Notes under the pieces: model-generated
Seen by the model: the letters and a program-made list of their open reading frames with translations, nothing else
Told to the model about the DNA's origin: nothing
Database searches by the model: none
Source: JBMDXB01 sp048594975
Lineage (GTDB): Bacteria > Acidobacteriota > Vicinamibacteria > Vicinamibacterales > 2-12-FULL-66-21
Reading direction: 5' to 3'
Assembly: GCA_048594975.1 (NCBI GenBank)
Contig: JBMDXQ010000009.1
Span: 1 to 64,000, forward strand
DNA length: 64,000 nt
Position numbers and translations under genes: made by a program
In this document: positions 42,173 to 50,250 of the stretch, piece by piece
How the letters are laid out: each line of letters begins with the position of its first letter
Position numbering within the stretch: position 1 is the first letter of the stretch

Positions 42173-42448
42173 ATCTGTAACTGTAACTGATTACGTGCCG
42201 CAGTCCGCCGGGGTCCGGCTCAGGGCGCGGGGCTCGGGGCTCAGCGTTCGGGGCCCGGCGTTCGGGGCTCAGGGTTTCGCGATCAGGATTTATCAGGATT
42301 CGGGATTCGCGACCAGCGATTATAGATTCAGGATGAACGATGGGCGATTCAGGATGAGCGATCAGGGAGCAGGGACCCAGCGCCGGCGGGAACATTCCCG
42401 CCTCCCCAGTGTCCAATCCTGCAGGATTTTCGGCAGACGAGTGCTAAG
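42173..42448. repeat. Intergenic region with degenerate short repeats
   Basis: Between the TPR gene and the sigma factor, 42215-42380 holds variants of GGGGCTCGGGGCTCAG and then of GATTCAGGATGA with GCGAT, drifting in sequence. No gene is present; the sigma-factor promoter must be in the last part, but no clear match is seen. Confidence 0.45.
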
Positions 42449-43069
42449 ATGGCAGAGGAATTGTCGGTGAAGCCAGTTCCCTCCATTACGACCTGGACGG
42501 ACGTCGGCGGTAGGGAGGCCGCCCTCATCCAGCGGTGCGCCGCCCGCGACGAGGATGCATGCGCCGAGCTCGTCAGCGAGCACCAGCGGATGGTCTACCA
42601 GCTCTCGCTGACCCTGCTGGGCGATCACAACGAGGCGCTGGACCTGTCACAGGAGGTCTTCCTCCGCGTCTTCCGCACGATTCACGGCTTCCGCGGCCAG
42701 TCCGCCCTGCGGACCTGGATCTACCGCATCGTCGTCAACCAGGCGCGCAACCGGCAGCGCTGGTGGCGGCGGCGCCACCGCGCCCAGCAGGTCTCGCTCG
42801 ACGAGCATATCCGCGATCACGGCGAGCTGCCCGCGCCTGGCAACACCGGGTCGCCGGACCGCGCGCTCGGGCAGAAGCAGCTCGCCGAGCGGTTACGCGC
42901 CGCACTCGATGCGCTGCCGTTCGACCAGAAGACGGCGCTGGTACTTCGTGAAATCGACGGCCTGAGCTACGAGGAGATCGGCTTCTCGCTCGGAATCGCT
43001 GTCGGCACGGTGAAATCGCGGTTGGCCCGCGCGCGCGAGGCGCTCCGCGGGCAGTTGAGGGACGCATGA
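42449..43069 (+). CDS. ECF RNA polymerase sigma factor (RpoE-like)
   Basis: 206 aa. Region 2 (YQLSLTLLGDHNEALDLSQE, then VFLRVFRTIHGFRGQSALRT) and region 4 (LPFDQKTALVLREIDGLSYE, IAVGTVKSRLARAREALR) are complete, and regions 1.1 and 3 are absent, as in ECF sigma factors. It overlaps the next gene by four bases, which encodes a zinc-finger anti-sigma protein, so the pair forms a stress- or envelope-signal switch. The targets are unknown. Confidence 0.92.
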   Translation: MAEELSVKPVPSITTWTDVGGREAALIQRCAARDEDACAELVSEHQRMVYQLSLTLLGDHNEALDLSQEVFLRVFRTIHGFRGQSALRTWIYRIVVNQARNRQRWWRRRHRAQQVSLDEHIRDHGELPAPGNTGSPDRALGQKQLAERLRAALDALPFDQKTALVLREIDGLSYEEIGFSLGIAVGTVKSRLARAREALRGQLRDA

Positions 43070-43815
43070 TGCTCATGAGCTGCGCGGCAGTGCGGCGACG
43101 GCTCGCGGCCTTCTACGACCGTGAGCTGCCCGTCCCCGAACTGATCGCCATCGAGACGCACCTGAGCGAGTGTCCGCCGTGCGGGCGCGAGCTGCGCGAC
43201 CTGCAGCTGGTCGGCAACGCGTTGCGGATGCTCGCCGTCCCGGGCCCGGCCGACGACTGGACCGGCCTCCAGCCAGGCGTGATCAGCCGGATGCGCGCGG
43301 AGCGGGACGAGTCGCTGCCGGTGCGCACCAAGCGGTTGTTCGACGACCTCCACCTCGTCTGGATCGGCATGGCCTCCACCGCCGCGACGTTCCTGTGCGC
43401 GGCGACGGTGCTCGGCATGCTGCACCTGGCGCCGCAGGAGCGGCGGCAGGATTCGCTCGCGGCGGTGATTGCCGTCATGGCCGCACCGTACGGCTCGGAC
43501 GTCAACCCGTTCCGCTTCGACAGCCGCATCCAGCTGCCCAGCGTGCCCAAGAGCGGCGCCGTCTACGACACGCTCGAAAGCCGGACGCCTGACGCGGACT
43601 GCGAGGTCGCCTTCGCCGCCAGCCTGAACCGCGAGGGTCTCGTGTCGGGACTCGAGGTGCTGGGCAGAGCGTCCGACGAGATGGAGGCGCAGGACCTCAT
43701 GGAGGGCCTCGCGCACGCCCGGCTCGAGCCGGCGCAGTTCGAAGGTGCGCCGGTCGCCGCCAACCTCGTCTGGCTCGTGGCGCACACGACGGTCAAGGGG
43801 AAGATCCGCTCCTGA
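43066..43815 (+). CDS. Membrane-anchored zinc-finger anti-sigma factor
   Basis: 249 aa. The N-terminal ZAS motif HLSECPPC (His-x3-Cys-x2-Cys) lies near residue 32-39, after CAAVRRRLAAFYDRELP. One membrane span at about 98-118 (LVWIGMASTAATFLCAATVLGM) separates it from a periplasmic domain with the segment VAFAASLNREGLVSGLEVLG. It should hold the upstream ECF factor inactive until a periplasmic signal releases it. The ATG overlaps the sigma stop. Confidence 0.88.
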   Translation: MMLMSCAAVRRRLAAFYDRELPVPELIAIETHLSECPPCGRELRDLQLVGNALRMLAVPGPADDWTGLQPGVISRMRAERDESLPVRTKRLFDDLHLVWIGMASTAATFLCAATVLGMLHLAPQERRQDSLAAVIAVMAAPYGSDVNPFRFDSRIQLPSVPKSGAVYDTLESRTPDADCEVAFAASLNREGLVSGLEVLGRASDEMEAQDLMEGLAHARLEPAQFEGAPVAANLVWLVAHTTVKGKIRS

Positions 43816-44013
43816 CACCGGGGGGCGCCTGACCCCGGCGCCCGCGACCGCGAACTCCCGGCCGTCCCCGCTTTACGTCTGGATTGCGCCCCTTCCGTCC
43901 ACTGGAATCGACCGCCGGCAGATGTTGCTCCCCGGCAGCGCACGGCTCGGCCCCTGCGACATCGTTTGCGCCGCTCGGTGCCTGAGGCATGGGTGATGTC
44001 CACCGGGCGCCCC

Positions 44014-46260
44014 CTACTTTTGCGTCGCGGGGCGGCTCTCGGCGACGGCAGTCGCCACGTTGTTCATCGCGTCGGTGGCTCGGACGATGACGCTGCGGCC
44101 GGCTTCACCCTCCTCGAGCGGGACCTCGAACTCCTCGCGCCGCGAGTCGGGGATGCCGTCCTTCGGGTAGACCACGCGCCAGCGGCTCGCGTCGAGCGAG
44201 TATTCGACGCGGTGCACCGGCGACTGCTCGTCGCGCACCGCGAAGACGATGGTCGTCCGCGCGCCGGCGCGGGCCGGCGGCTGCACCTCGATTCGCGGCG
44301 GCGTGTTGTCGATGTCGAACGTGACGCTCTCGAGCTCGCCGGCCAGCGCGGTGCCCGGCGAGTTCGACGGCGCGTCGGAGGCCGACACCTTCAGCAGGTA
44401 CGTGCCGTCGGGGACCGACGTCGTGTCCCAGACGAATATCGGGTCCCACAAACCGCGCTTCAGCGCCTTCCACGTCGTCTCCCCCTCGCGCCGGTAGAGG
44501 ACGTCGTACTGCAGGCGATCGTCGTTCCCGTCCTCCGCCTTCCAGACGAACGTCTGCAGCCCCTTCTGGTAGGTACGGCGGCCGAGGACCGGGACCCCGG
44601 GCTGTGGCGCGGCTCCTCCCGGCGCCGGCGCCTGTGTGCCCGGCCGGCCGTCGGAGGTGTTGTCCTCGAACCCGGCAATCTCCATTTCGCCGGTGGAGAA
44701 TGGCCGCTGGAACACCACGCCGGGCGGCTGGACGGTGATCGAGGCGACCTCCGGGCGCAAGTTGCGGGGGAGGTAGGCGGTCGTCACCGACGTCAGCACC
44801 GGCGACTCCCCGGTCTCCGCGCTGAGCACCACGCGCCACTGCAGGTAGCGAGCGTTCGGGCTCGTGACCTGCTCGCCTTCAGGGTTCGTGTACGGCTTCG
44901 ACCACGCGCTCCAGGTCTCGTCCGGGGTCGCGGTGTTGCCCGACCGCGTGAACGCTTCGATCTGGTCGGACCGCGCCGATGCCCGCCAGCGAATCACGCC
45001 CCAGCGCGCCACGGTGCCGGCATCGCGCACGTCGGAGTCGTACGCACCGCGACGCGCCGCGCTCGACGAGAGCGCGAACAGCTTTCCGGGGTTGCTCGCG
45101 GCGACGACGATACGGCCCGACGGCTCGCGCAACAGCGAGGTGACCTGCCGCGCGCTCGCTCGTGCGAGCAGCGTCGCCCGCGCCGGATCCCCGCCCACCC
45201 GGAAGATCTTGCCTTCCGTGCCGGTGCCTACGAGCAGGCTCCCGCCCGGCTCGATCAGCAGATCATAGGGCGAGTCCTCGGTCGACTCCCACATCGCGTC
45301 CCACAGACCGTCCGGGCGGACGCGGTAGATCGCGCCGCGCGGAGCCCGCCTCGGCGCGCGCACGGACGGCGGCGGCGCGGCCGGCGGCTGCGGCACCGGG
45401 GTCTCCACGACGGAGATGGCGGTGATTTCCGTCGAGACGGAGGGGACCGGCTGCCGGGGCGGTTCGGCGCCGGGCGGCGTCGCGCGGTCCTCGGAGGGTG
45501 GAGTCGCCTGGAGCGCCGCCGCGTAAATCGTGCCGTCGTCGGCGACACGGATCGCGTGGACTTCCCGGAACGGCGACTCCAGCAGCACGAAGGCCTTTCC
45601 GCCCGGATCGATCCGGAACAGTCGGCCCGGCGACTCCGTGCCGGCGATGAGATCTCCCGTTCGAGAGAAGGCGAGGGAGCGCACGTTCGCGGCGTTGGTA
45701 CGATAGAAGCGGCTGCCCTGGCCGTCGGGTGAAATCTTGTAGATCACGCCCTTGTCACCGGTCGCCGCAAAGAGGTTGCCGCTCCGGTCGACGGCCAACG
45801 CCCAGATGTACTTGTCCTCGGGATCGAAGAGCGGCTTCGACGTCCCGTCGGCAGCGACGTGGTAGATCTTCCCGTCGGGCGACGACCCGACGTAGAGGCC
45901 GCCGTTTGGTGCCGGCGCGATCGCGTGCACCTCCAGCTCCGGCGCGTCGAAGAAGGTCGTCAGCTTGCCGTCCTTCGAGACCTTCAGCACTTTGCCCTCG
46001 TTGCCGCTGCCTGCCCAGAGCGTCCCGTCGGTTCCGGCGAGCACCGTCCACAGAAAGGGGGCCGCCGTTTCGGCCACCACCGAGGCTGACGGACCGAGGA
46101 ACACGCGGCCGTCGCCGTCGATCGAGAGATCCTCGACATCGCCCTTGAGGAAATCCGCCTGCGTCGAGACGGTCCAGAACGTCGGCGTGGCAGCATGGAC
46201 GATGGTGATGCCGGCAACGAGGGCGGCGGCACTGGCCGCAGCGAGCGTCGATGTGCGCAT
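44014..46260 (-). CDS. Exported beta-propeller protein with C-terminal fibronectin-like domain
   Basis: 748 aa from ATG 46260, signal peptide about 1-23. The front half has repeated propeller blades such as GTDGTLWAGSGNEGKVLKVS, NGGLYVGSSPDGKIYHVAAD and SGNLFAATGDKGVIYKISPD, resembling two-component-sensor/NHL-type propellers. A proline-rich linker follows near 285-330. Residues 640-720 read VFAVRDEQSPVHRVEYSLD and FDIDNTPPRIEV, typical of Ig/fibronectin-like folds. It is convergent with the anti-sigma gene. Possibly a target or sensor in the envelope; function unknown. Confidence 0.75.
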   Translation of the reverse strand: MRTSTLAAASAAALVAGITIVHAATPTFWTVSTQADFLKGDVEDLSIDGDGRVFLGPSASVVAETAAPFLWTVLAGTDGTLWAGSGNEGKVLKVSKDGKLTTFFDAPELEVHAIAPAPNGGLYVGSSPDGKIYHVAADGTSKPLFDPEDKYIWALAVDRSGNLFAATGDKGVIYKISPDGQGSRFYRTNAANVRSLAFSRTGDLIAGTESPGRLFRIDPGGKAFVLLESPFREVHAIRVADDGTIYAAALQATPPSEDRATPPGAEPPRQPVPSVSTEITAISVVETPVPQPPAAPPPSVRAPRRAPRGAIYRVRPDGLWDAMWESTEDSPYDLLIEPGGSLLVGTGTEGKIFRVGGDPARATLLARASARQVTSLLREPSGRIVVAASNPGKLFALSSSAARRGAYDSDVRDAGTVARWGVIRWRASARSDQIEAFTRSGNTATPDETWSAWSKPYTNPEGEQVTSPNARYLQWRVVLSAETGESPVLTSVTTAYLPRNLRPEVASITVQPPGVVFQRPFSTGEMEIAGFEDNTSDGRPGTQAPAPGGAAPQPGVPVLGRRTYQKGLQTFVWKAEDGNDDRLQYDVLYRREGETTWKALKRGLWDPIFVWDTTSVPDGTYLLKVSASDAPSNSPGTALAGELESVTFDIDNTPPRIEVQPPARAGARTTIVFAVRDEQSPVHRVEYSLDASRWRVVYPKDGIPDSRREEFEVPLEEGEAGRSVIVRATDAMNNVATAVAESRPATQK

Positions 46261-46519
46261 GTCGTGATGATACTTGCAGCTCACGGAGCGTTCAGAGGCC
46301 GCGGAGAGTTTCGTTCACTCAGAGGCCACGGAGACTCGGTCGGCAAACTCAGAGGTCGCGGAGGTCACGGAGTGCCATCTATGCAGCAGGTGTACCGACC
46401 TCAGAGGCGAGCGCCACGGGGCCACTGACTTCAGTCGAGAATCCGTGGCTCCTGTGCTCTCGAGTGCAATCAGAACTCCGTAGCTTCTGCGGGAGCTCAC
46501 CAGGAACTCCGTGGCCTCC
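46261..46519. repeat. Intergenic degenerate CTCAGAGG/ACGGAG repeats
   Basis: 46290-46400 has repeats of the form CTCAGAGGCCACGGAG and 46440-46530 has variants of the complementary sense (AACTCCGTGGCTTC). The two halves could pair, giving a large imperfect palindrome between a gene start (46260) and a gene stop (46520). No gene. Confidence 0.45.
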
Positions 46520-48385
46520 CTACCGGCTCCCCGGCCTCGCCTCTACCTCAATGGCCAGCAGCCGCGATCCGACGACCGCGGAGTTCATCGGGATCTCCCA
46601 CTCCCCGACCGCGGCGCTGCGGATCGGCGTGAAGCTGCCGCCGTTCTTGTCCCCTTCCATGACCGCCAGGACCGACGGCGGGAGCGCGGGAAGCGTTTCG
46701 CCGTTGACCACGGCGCCAGGCGTGCCGCTCAGCAGCCGGACGTAGATCCGGTTATTGCGCCGCGTGTCGTTGAGCACGCGGATCATCTGCGAGACGCTCT
46801 GCGGCTGCAGCGAGCGCCGCAGCTCGCGCTGTTCGATCGCGTTCAGCGACCGGCCGTCCGTTACCAGCACGGACAGCGGTCCGGAGAGATTCGCGGGGAT
46901 GTCGATCGGGTGCGTCAGGATCTTCTCCTCGCCGCGGTAGCTGCGCGTCAGGATCTTCAGCGGGACCGTTCGTCCGGCGCGCGGGCGGATCTCGTCGAGC
47001 CACACGCGTTCGATGGTCACGCTGCGCGGCGTCTCGCTCGCCTCGATCGCGATGTCGAGGCGGTCGATCGTGATCGACTCCAGGTTGTTGGTTAGCAGCA
47101 TCGTCAGCGGACCGCCCACCGCCGCGGCCAGCCCGGCCGCCGGCTGCTCGCCCGCGAACACGTCCTCGACGAGGAGGTCGGCGTGTCCCTTGATGCGGGT
47201 GCGGCTCTTGACCGCGAAGGTGGCGGGCCCGAACTGCCGCTCGTAGGCGGTGAGGGTGTTGACCATGGCCACGTAGGACAGCAGCGGGGTGAAGACCTGG
47301 TCGTTCACCAGCTGGTAGTTCAGCGTTCGCGTCGAGGACGCGCCGGCGCCGCGATCCGAGGCGAGCGTCACGGTCATCGGGATGAGCACTGGCCCGGCGC
47401 CAAGCGTGCCCGCGATCGCCGTCGCGCGATCCTGCTGCATCGTCCCGATGACCTCGCCGAGCGCGGAGATCTTGAAGGAGGTCATCAGGCTGGGCAGCAC
47501 TTCGTAGACGTACGCGCGGGTGAGCGGGAACTCGGTAGGCCCGAGATTGAAGAGCGGGTGGCCGAAGCCGTAGATACGGTCGCCGTCGATGTGGGTGACG
47601 GTTCCGGTCGCGCCCAGCTCGAGGTCGCCGCCGAGCAGACCGACGCCGATCGCGTCGCCCTCACGGAGCGGGCCTTTCAGGTTGCGCACCTCGGCGGCCT
47701 GTGCGCCGCTCCCGCCGGACAGCGCGGGCGTGAACCCGGCGGCGCCGAACGCGGAGTGAATCAGGTCGACGGATTCCGGCTCGAACCCGGTCAGGACGAG
47801 CGGCGTCGCGATCGGCCGGAGCATGACGCCGAAGTGGCCGCCGGTCTCCCGCGGGATGCCGATGCTCTGCACGTCCGCCGGCCGCCGCGCAAAGGGGGCC
47901 AGCCGCGCGTAGACGGACGAGAGCGCCGTGGTCAGCCCCTCGCGGGTGATCGGCAACTCGATGCGCGCGCGCTCGCCGCCCGTGCGGCGGGGCAGCGTGG
48001 CGGCATCCTTCATCTCCGCAATCGGCGTGATACCCGCGATCGCTTCCTTGGAAAAGGCGCCGACCGAGTACGACACGGCGCCGATCAACCGGCCGTCGAC
48101 GTAGACGGGGCTGCCGCTCATGCCCTGCGCGACGCCGGTATCCGCCAGCGGGCCGCCTTCCAGCCTGGCGAGGATCAGGTCACGCTTGGGTCCCTGGACG
48201 TTTCGCAGCACGCCGAGGATGTGGACCCTGAACTCGGCCAGCTCAGAGCCTTCGAACACCGTGCGCCCGATACCTGTCATCCCGGGGCGGATCTCTTCGA
48301 CGGCCATCAACGGGGCTGCGGCCGGCACCGGCAGGACGGAGAGGACGGCAACAAGCAGCGCCACGGCGGCGGATCGTTTCTTCAT
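46520..48385 (-). CDS. SpoIVB-type (S55) serine peptidase domain protein
   Basis: 621 aa from ATG 48385 with signal peptide about 1-24. The peptidase S55 signature GMSGSPVY lies near residue 95, with GRTVFEGSELAEFRVHILGV before it and GEVIGTMQQDRATAIAG and YGFGHPLFNLGPTEFPL later, as in SpoIVB-domain proteins of non-spore-formers. In Bacillus, SpoIVB triggers sigma-K release; here there are no sporulation genes, so the role is probably envelope proteolysis or signalling. The C-terminal 250 residues are beta-rich without a named domain. Confidence 0.8.
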   Translation of the reverse strand: MKKRSAAVALLVAVLSVLPVPAAAPLMAVEEIRPGMTGIGRTVFEGSELAEFRVHILGVLRNVQGPKRDLILARLEGGPLADTGVAQGMSGSPVYVDGRLIGAVSYSVGAFSKEAIAGITPIAEMKDAATLPRRTGGERARIELPITREGLTTALSSVYARLAPFARRPADVQSIGIPRETGGHFGVMLRPIATPLVLTGFEPESVDLIHSAFGAAGFTPALSGGSGAQAAEVRNLKGPLREGDAIGVGLLGGDLELGATGTVTHIDGDRIYGFGHPLFNLGPTEFPLTRAYVYEVLPSLMTSFKISALGEVIGTMQQDRATAIAGTLGAGPVLIPMTVTLASDRGAGASSTRTLNYQLVNDQVFTPLLSYVAMVNTLTAYERQFGPATFAVKSRTRIKGHADLLVEDVFAGEQPAAGLAAAVGGPLTMLLTNNLESITIDRLDIAIEASETPRSVTIERVWLDEIRPRAGRTVPLKILTRSYRGEEKILTHPIDIPANLSGPLSVLVTDGRSLNAIEQRELRRSLQPQSVSQMIRVLNDTRRNNRIYVRLLSGTPGAVVNGETLPALPPSVLAVMEGDKNGGSFTPIRSAAVGEWEIPMNSAVVGSRLLAIEVEARPGSR

Positions 48386-48482
48386 AAGCTGTGAACGTGA
48401 GGTCGAACGGATTTTCTCAGGAGGTGACGCTCCAGTTATACGGGCTAACTGCTTGCCAGTCAAGGAGAAAGCACAGCACGAC

Positions 48483-48535
48483 GCGCAGAATGGGGCTGTC
48501 TCCGTCCCCGGAAAGCAGGCAGCCCCCTTTCTGCG
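48483..48535. repeat. Palindromic element upstream of the aromatic operon, copy 2
   Basis: An imperfect hairpin with outer arms CGCAGAATGGGGCTG and the complement of CAGCCCCCTTTCTGCG. Its core matches the rsmB palindrome. It stands between the start of the S55 protease gene and the operon promoter and could shield the two transcription units. Confidence 0.6.
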
Positions 48536-48544
48536 TCGGGATTG

Positions 48545-48574
48545 TTGACGATGCGCTGAGGGCTCTGTTATGGT
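48545..48574 (+). promoter_or_regulatory. Candidate sigma-70 promoter of the aromatic operon
   Basis: TTGACG at 48545-48550 and an extended minus-10 TGTTATGGT (48566-48574) are separated by 18 nt. If real, transcription would start near 48581, just before the leader peptide's TTG. The match is moderate and other promoters further upstream are possible. Confidence 0.3.
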
Positions 48575-48583
48575 TGGCTGGCG

Positions 48584-48685
48584 TTGGCGAACGACCTGCT
48601 CGGCGCACCGCACGTCTATTACGACTACGACGGCTCGTTTGGGGCCTGGTGGTGGTACGTGTGCGCTGAGGAGGCAGTCCTTTAA
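48584..48685 (+). CDS. Attenuator leader peptide rich in Tyr, Phe and Trp
   Basis: A 33-residue frame ending in TAA at 48683-48685. Its core reads VYYDYDGSFGAWWWYVC: three Tyr, one Phe, three consecutive Trp (48647-48655) and another Tyr within 16 codons, in a genome where such runs are rare. It stops just before the antiterminator/terminator hairpins. A ribosome stalled on these codons for lack of charged tRNA would leave segment 2 free. The start is uncertain: TTG 48584 is the only usual start codon in frame after the TGA at 48557, and its ribosome site is poor. The overlapping frame from ATG 48570 lacks such a run. Confidence 0.75.
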   Translation: MANDLLGAPHVYYDYDGSFGAWWWYVCAEEAVL

Positions 48686-48744
48686 GCCGGCATCACCAGC
48701 CAGGCAGGGATTCTCGAGGGCCTCCTCAGCACCGCTGAGGGGGC
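48644..48744 (+). promoter_or_regulatory. Transcription attenuator with mutually exclusive hairpins
   Basis: Segment 2 (GCTGAGGAGGC, 48665-48675) pairs perfectly over 11 bp with segment 3 (GCCTCCTCAGC, 48720-48730), giving the antiterminator. Segment 3 also pairs with segment 4 (GCTGAGGGGGC, 48734-48744), giving the terminator. The Trp-codon region itself (GCCTGGTGGTG, 48644-48654) pairs with 48694-48705 with one bulge, enclosing segment 2. Segment 2 lies 8-20 nt before the leader stop codon, so a ribosome at the stop would cover it and allow termination. A ribosome stalled at the aromatic codons would free it. Confidence 0.85.
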
Positions 48745-48755
48745 TTTTGTTGTTT
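48720..48755 (+). terminator. Attenuator terminator; its 3' arm holds the Shine-Dalgarno sequence
   Basis: 11-bp stem (one G-U pair), three-base loop ACC and the tract TTTTGTTGTTT ending directly at the aroDE ATG (48756). The right arm's GAGGGGG (48738-48743 region) is the only candidate ribosome site for that gene, about 12 nt upstream, so the hairpin could also block translation. Confidence 0.85.
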
Positions 48756-50246
48756 ATGCGACCGCTCCTGTGCGTCACCGTGACTGGGAGTACGACCGAC
48801 GAGCTGCGGCGCGCGCGCGATGCCGCCGCGGGCGCCGACCTCGTCGAGCTCCGCCTCGACGGCGTCGACCGCCCCGACGTGGCCGGCGCGCTCGACGGCC
48901 GCAGACGACCCGTGATCGTCACCTGCCGGCCACGCTGGGAAGGCGGCGCGTTCGAGGGGTCCGAAGAGGTGCGCGAGCGCCTGCTGCTCGAGGCGGTCGC
49001 CGGCGGCGCGGAATTCGTCGACGTCGAGGCGCGCGCGGAGTTCGCGGCCTCGATCATCCGGCAGCGCCGCGGCCGCGGCATCGTGTTGTCGCAGCATGCG
49101 TTCGGCACCGTCCCCGGCGACCTGGCCTCGCGCTACGACGCGATGCGCTCGACCGGCGCCGAGATCGTGAAGATCGCGGTCGAGGCGAAACGGGTGAGCG
49201 AGATGCTCCCGCTGTTCTCGCTGGCCGCCTCGGATGCGCCGGACCGGGACGAACCGGGTGGGCACGTGCTGATCGCGATGGGTGCCGCAGGGGTCCCGAC
49301 GCGCGTGCTCGCGGCGCGGCTGCGCAACCGCTGGACTTACGCCGGCGAGGCGGTCGCGCCCGGGCAGATGCCCGCGTCGCGGTTGCTGCAGGAGTTTCAG
49401 TTCCACCGCGTGTCGCCCGACGCCGCGCTCTACGGCGTCGCCGGCAACCCGGCCGTGCAGTCGCTCTCACCCGCGATGCACAACGCCGGCTTTGCCGCGC
49501 TGGGACTCAACGCCGTGTACGTGCCGCTGCAAGCGGCCGACGCGGAGGACTTCGTCCGGTTCGCGCGCGCGGTGTCGGTGCGCGGCGCGAGCGTCACGGC
49601 CCCGTTCAAGGTGGCGATGCTGTCGCACGTCGACGAGGTGGACTCGCTGGCGCGCCGCGTGGGGGCGATCAACACGATCAGCGTGCGCGATGGCCGGTGG
49701 TTCGGGACCAACACCGACGTGCACGGCTTCATCGCGCCGCTGTCGGGGCGCATGGCGCTCAGGGGCACACGCGCGGCCGTGCTCGGGGCCGGGGGCGCCG
49801 CACGGGCGGTCGCCGTCGCGCTGGTCGACCAGGGAGCGCGCGTCGCCATCTGCGCGCGGCGACGCGACGCGGCGCGCGAGATTGCCGACGCCTGTGGCGC
49901 GCAGGTGGCGACGTTCCCGCCGAGGCCCGGCAGCTGGGACGTCCTCGTCAACACCATTCCGCTCGCCGAGCAGGAGGGCGAGAGCCCCATGGCGGGCGTG
50001 GGCCTCGACGGCGAGATCGTCTTCGATCTGGTGTACTTGCCGGCCGAGACGCCGCTGCTCGCCCAGGCGCGCGCCGCCGGGTGCCTGACCATCGGCGGCA
50101 TCGAGATGCTGGTGGCGCAGGCGGAAAAGCAGTTCGAGCTCTGGACCGGCCAGCCGCCGCCCGCCGGGCTGTTCCAGGCAGCAGTGGATCGGACCGGGCG
50201 CGTCGGCACGCCAGCGGTGGCGCAGGACGGCGCCCCGGCCCAGTGA
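48756..50246 (+). CDS. aroDE: Bifunctional 3-dehydroquinate dehydratase / shikimate dehydrogenase
   Basis: 496 aa from ATG 48756, right after the attenuator U-tract. Residues 1-215 are a type I dehydroquinase (VELRLDGVD near 30, VIVTCRPRWEGG near 48, then QHAF and the Schiff-base Lys in IVKIAVEA). From about 225 a shikimate dehydrogenase follows (GVAGNPAVQSLSPAMHNAGF, NTDVHGFIAPL, LGAGGAARAVAVAL, NTIPL). It thus does steps 3 and 4 of the shikimate pathway, a fusion known in plants and in some bacteria. It leads the aromatic operon, with trpE 4 nt downstream. Confidence 0.92.
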   Translation: MRPLLCVTVTGSTTDELRRARDAAAGADLVELRLDGVDRPDVAGALDGRRRPVIVTCRPRWEGGAFEGSEEVRERLLLEAVAGGAEFVDVEARAEFAASIIRQRRGRGIVLSQHAFGTVPGDLASRYDAMRSTGAEIVKIAVEAKRVSEMLPLFSLAASDAPDRDEPGGHVLIAMGAAGVPTRVLAARLRNRWTYAGEAVAPGQMPASRLLQEFQFHRVSPDAALYGVAGNPAVQSLSPAMHNAGFAALGLNAVYVPLQAADAEDFVRFARAVSVRGASVTAPFKVAMLSHVDEVDSLARRVGAINTISVRDGRWFGTNTDVHGFIAPLSGRMALRGTRAAVLGAGGAARAVAVALVDQGARVAICARRRDAAREIADACGAQVATFPPRPGSWDVLVNTIPLAEQEGESPMAGVGLDGEIVFDLVYLPAETPLLAQARAAGCLTIGGIEMLVAQAEKQFELWTGQPPPAGLFQAAVDRTGRVGTPAVAQDGAPAQ

Positions 50247-50250
50247 TGTC

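Noticed and set aside
48570..48755. N-terminal extension of aroDE from ATG 48570
   Set aside because: The extension is not dehydroquinase-like, runs through the attenuator, and the family's start coincides with ATG 48756. The competing frame has the aromatic-codon run.
48386..49108. N-terminal extension of the S55 protease to 49108
   Set aside because: It would cover the attenuator and the start of aroDE in antisense. A proper signal peptide begins at 48385.
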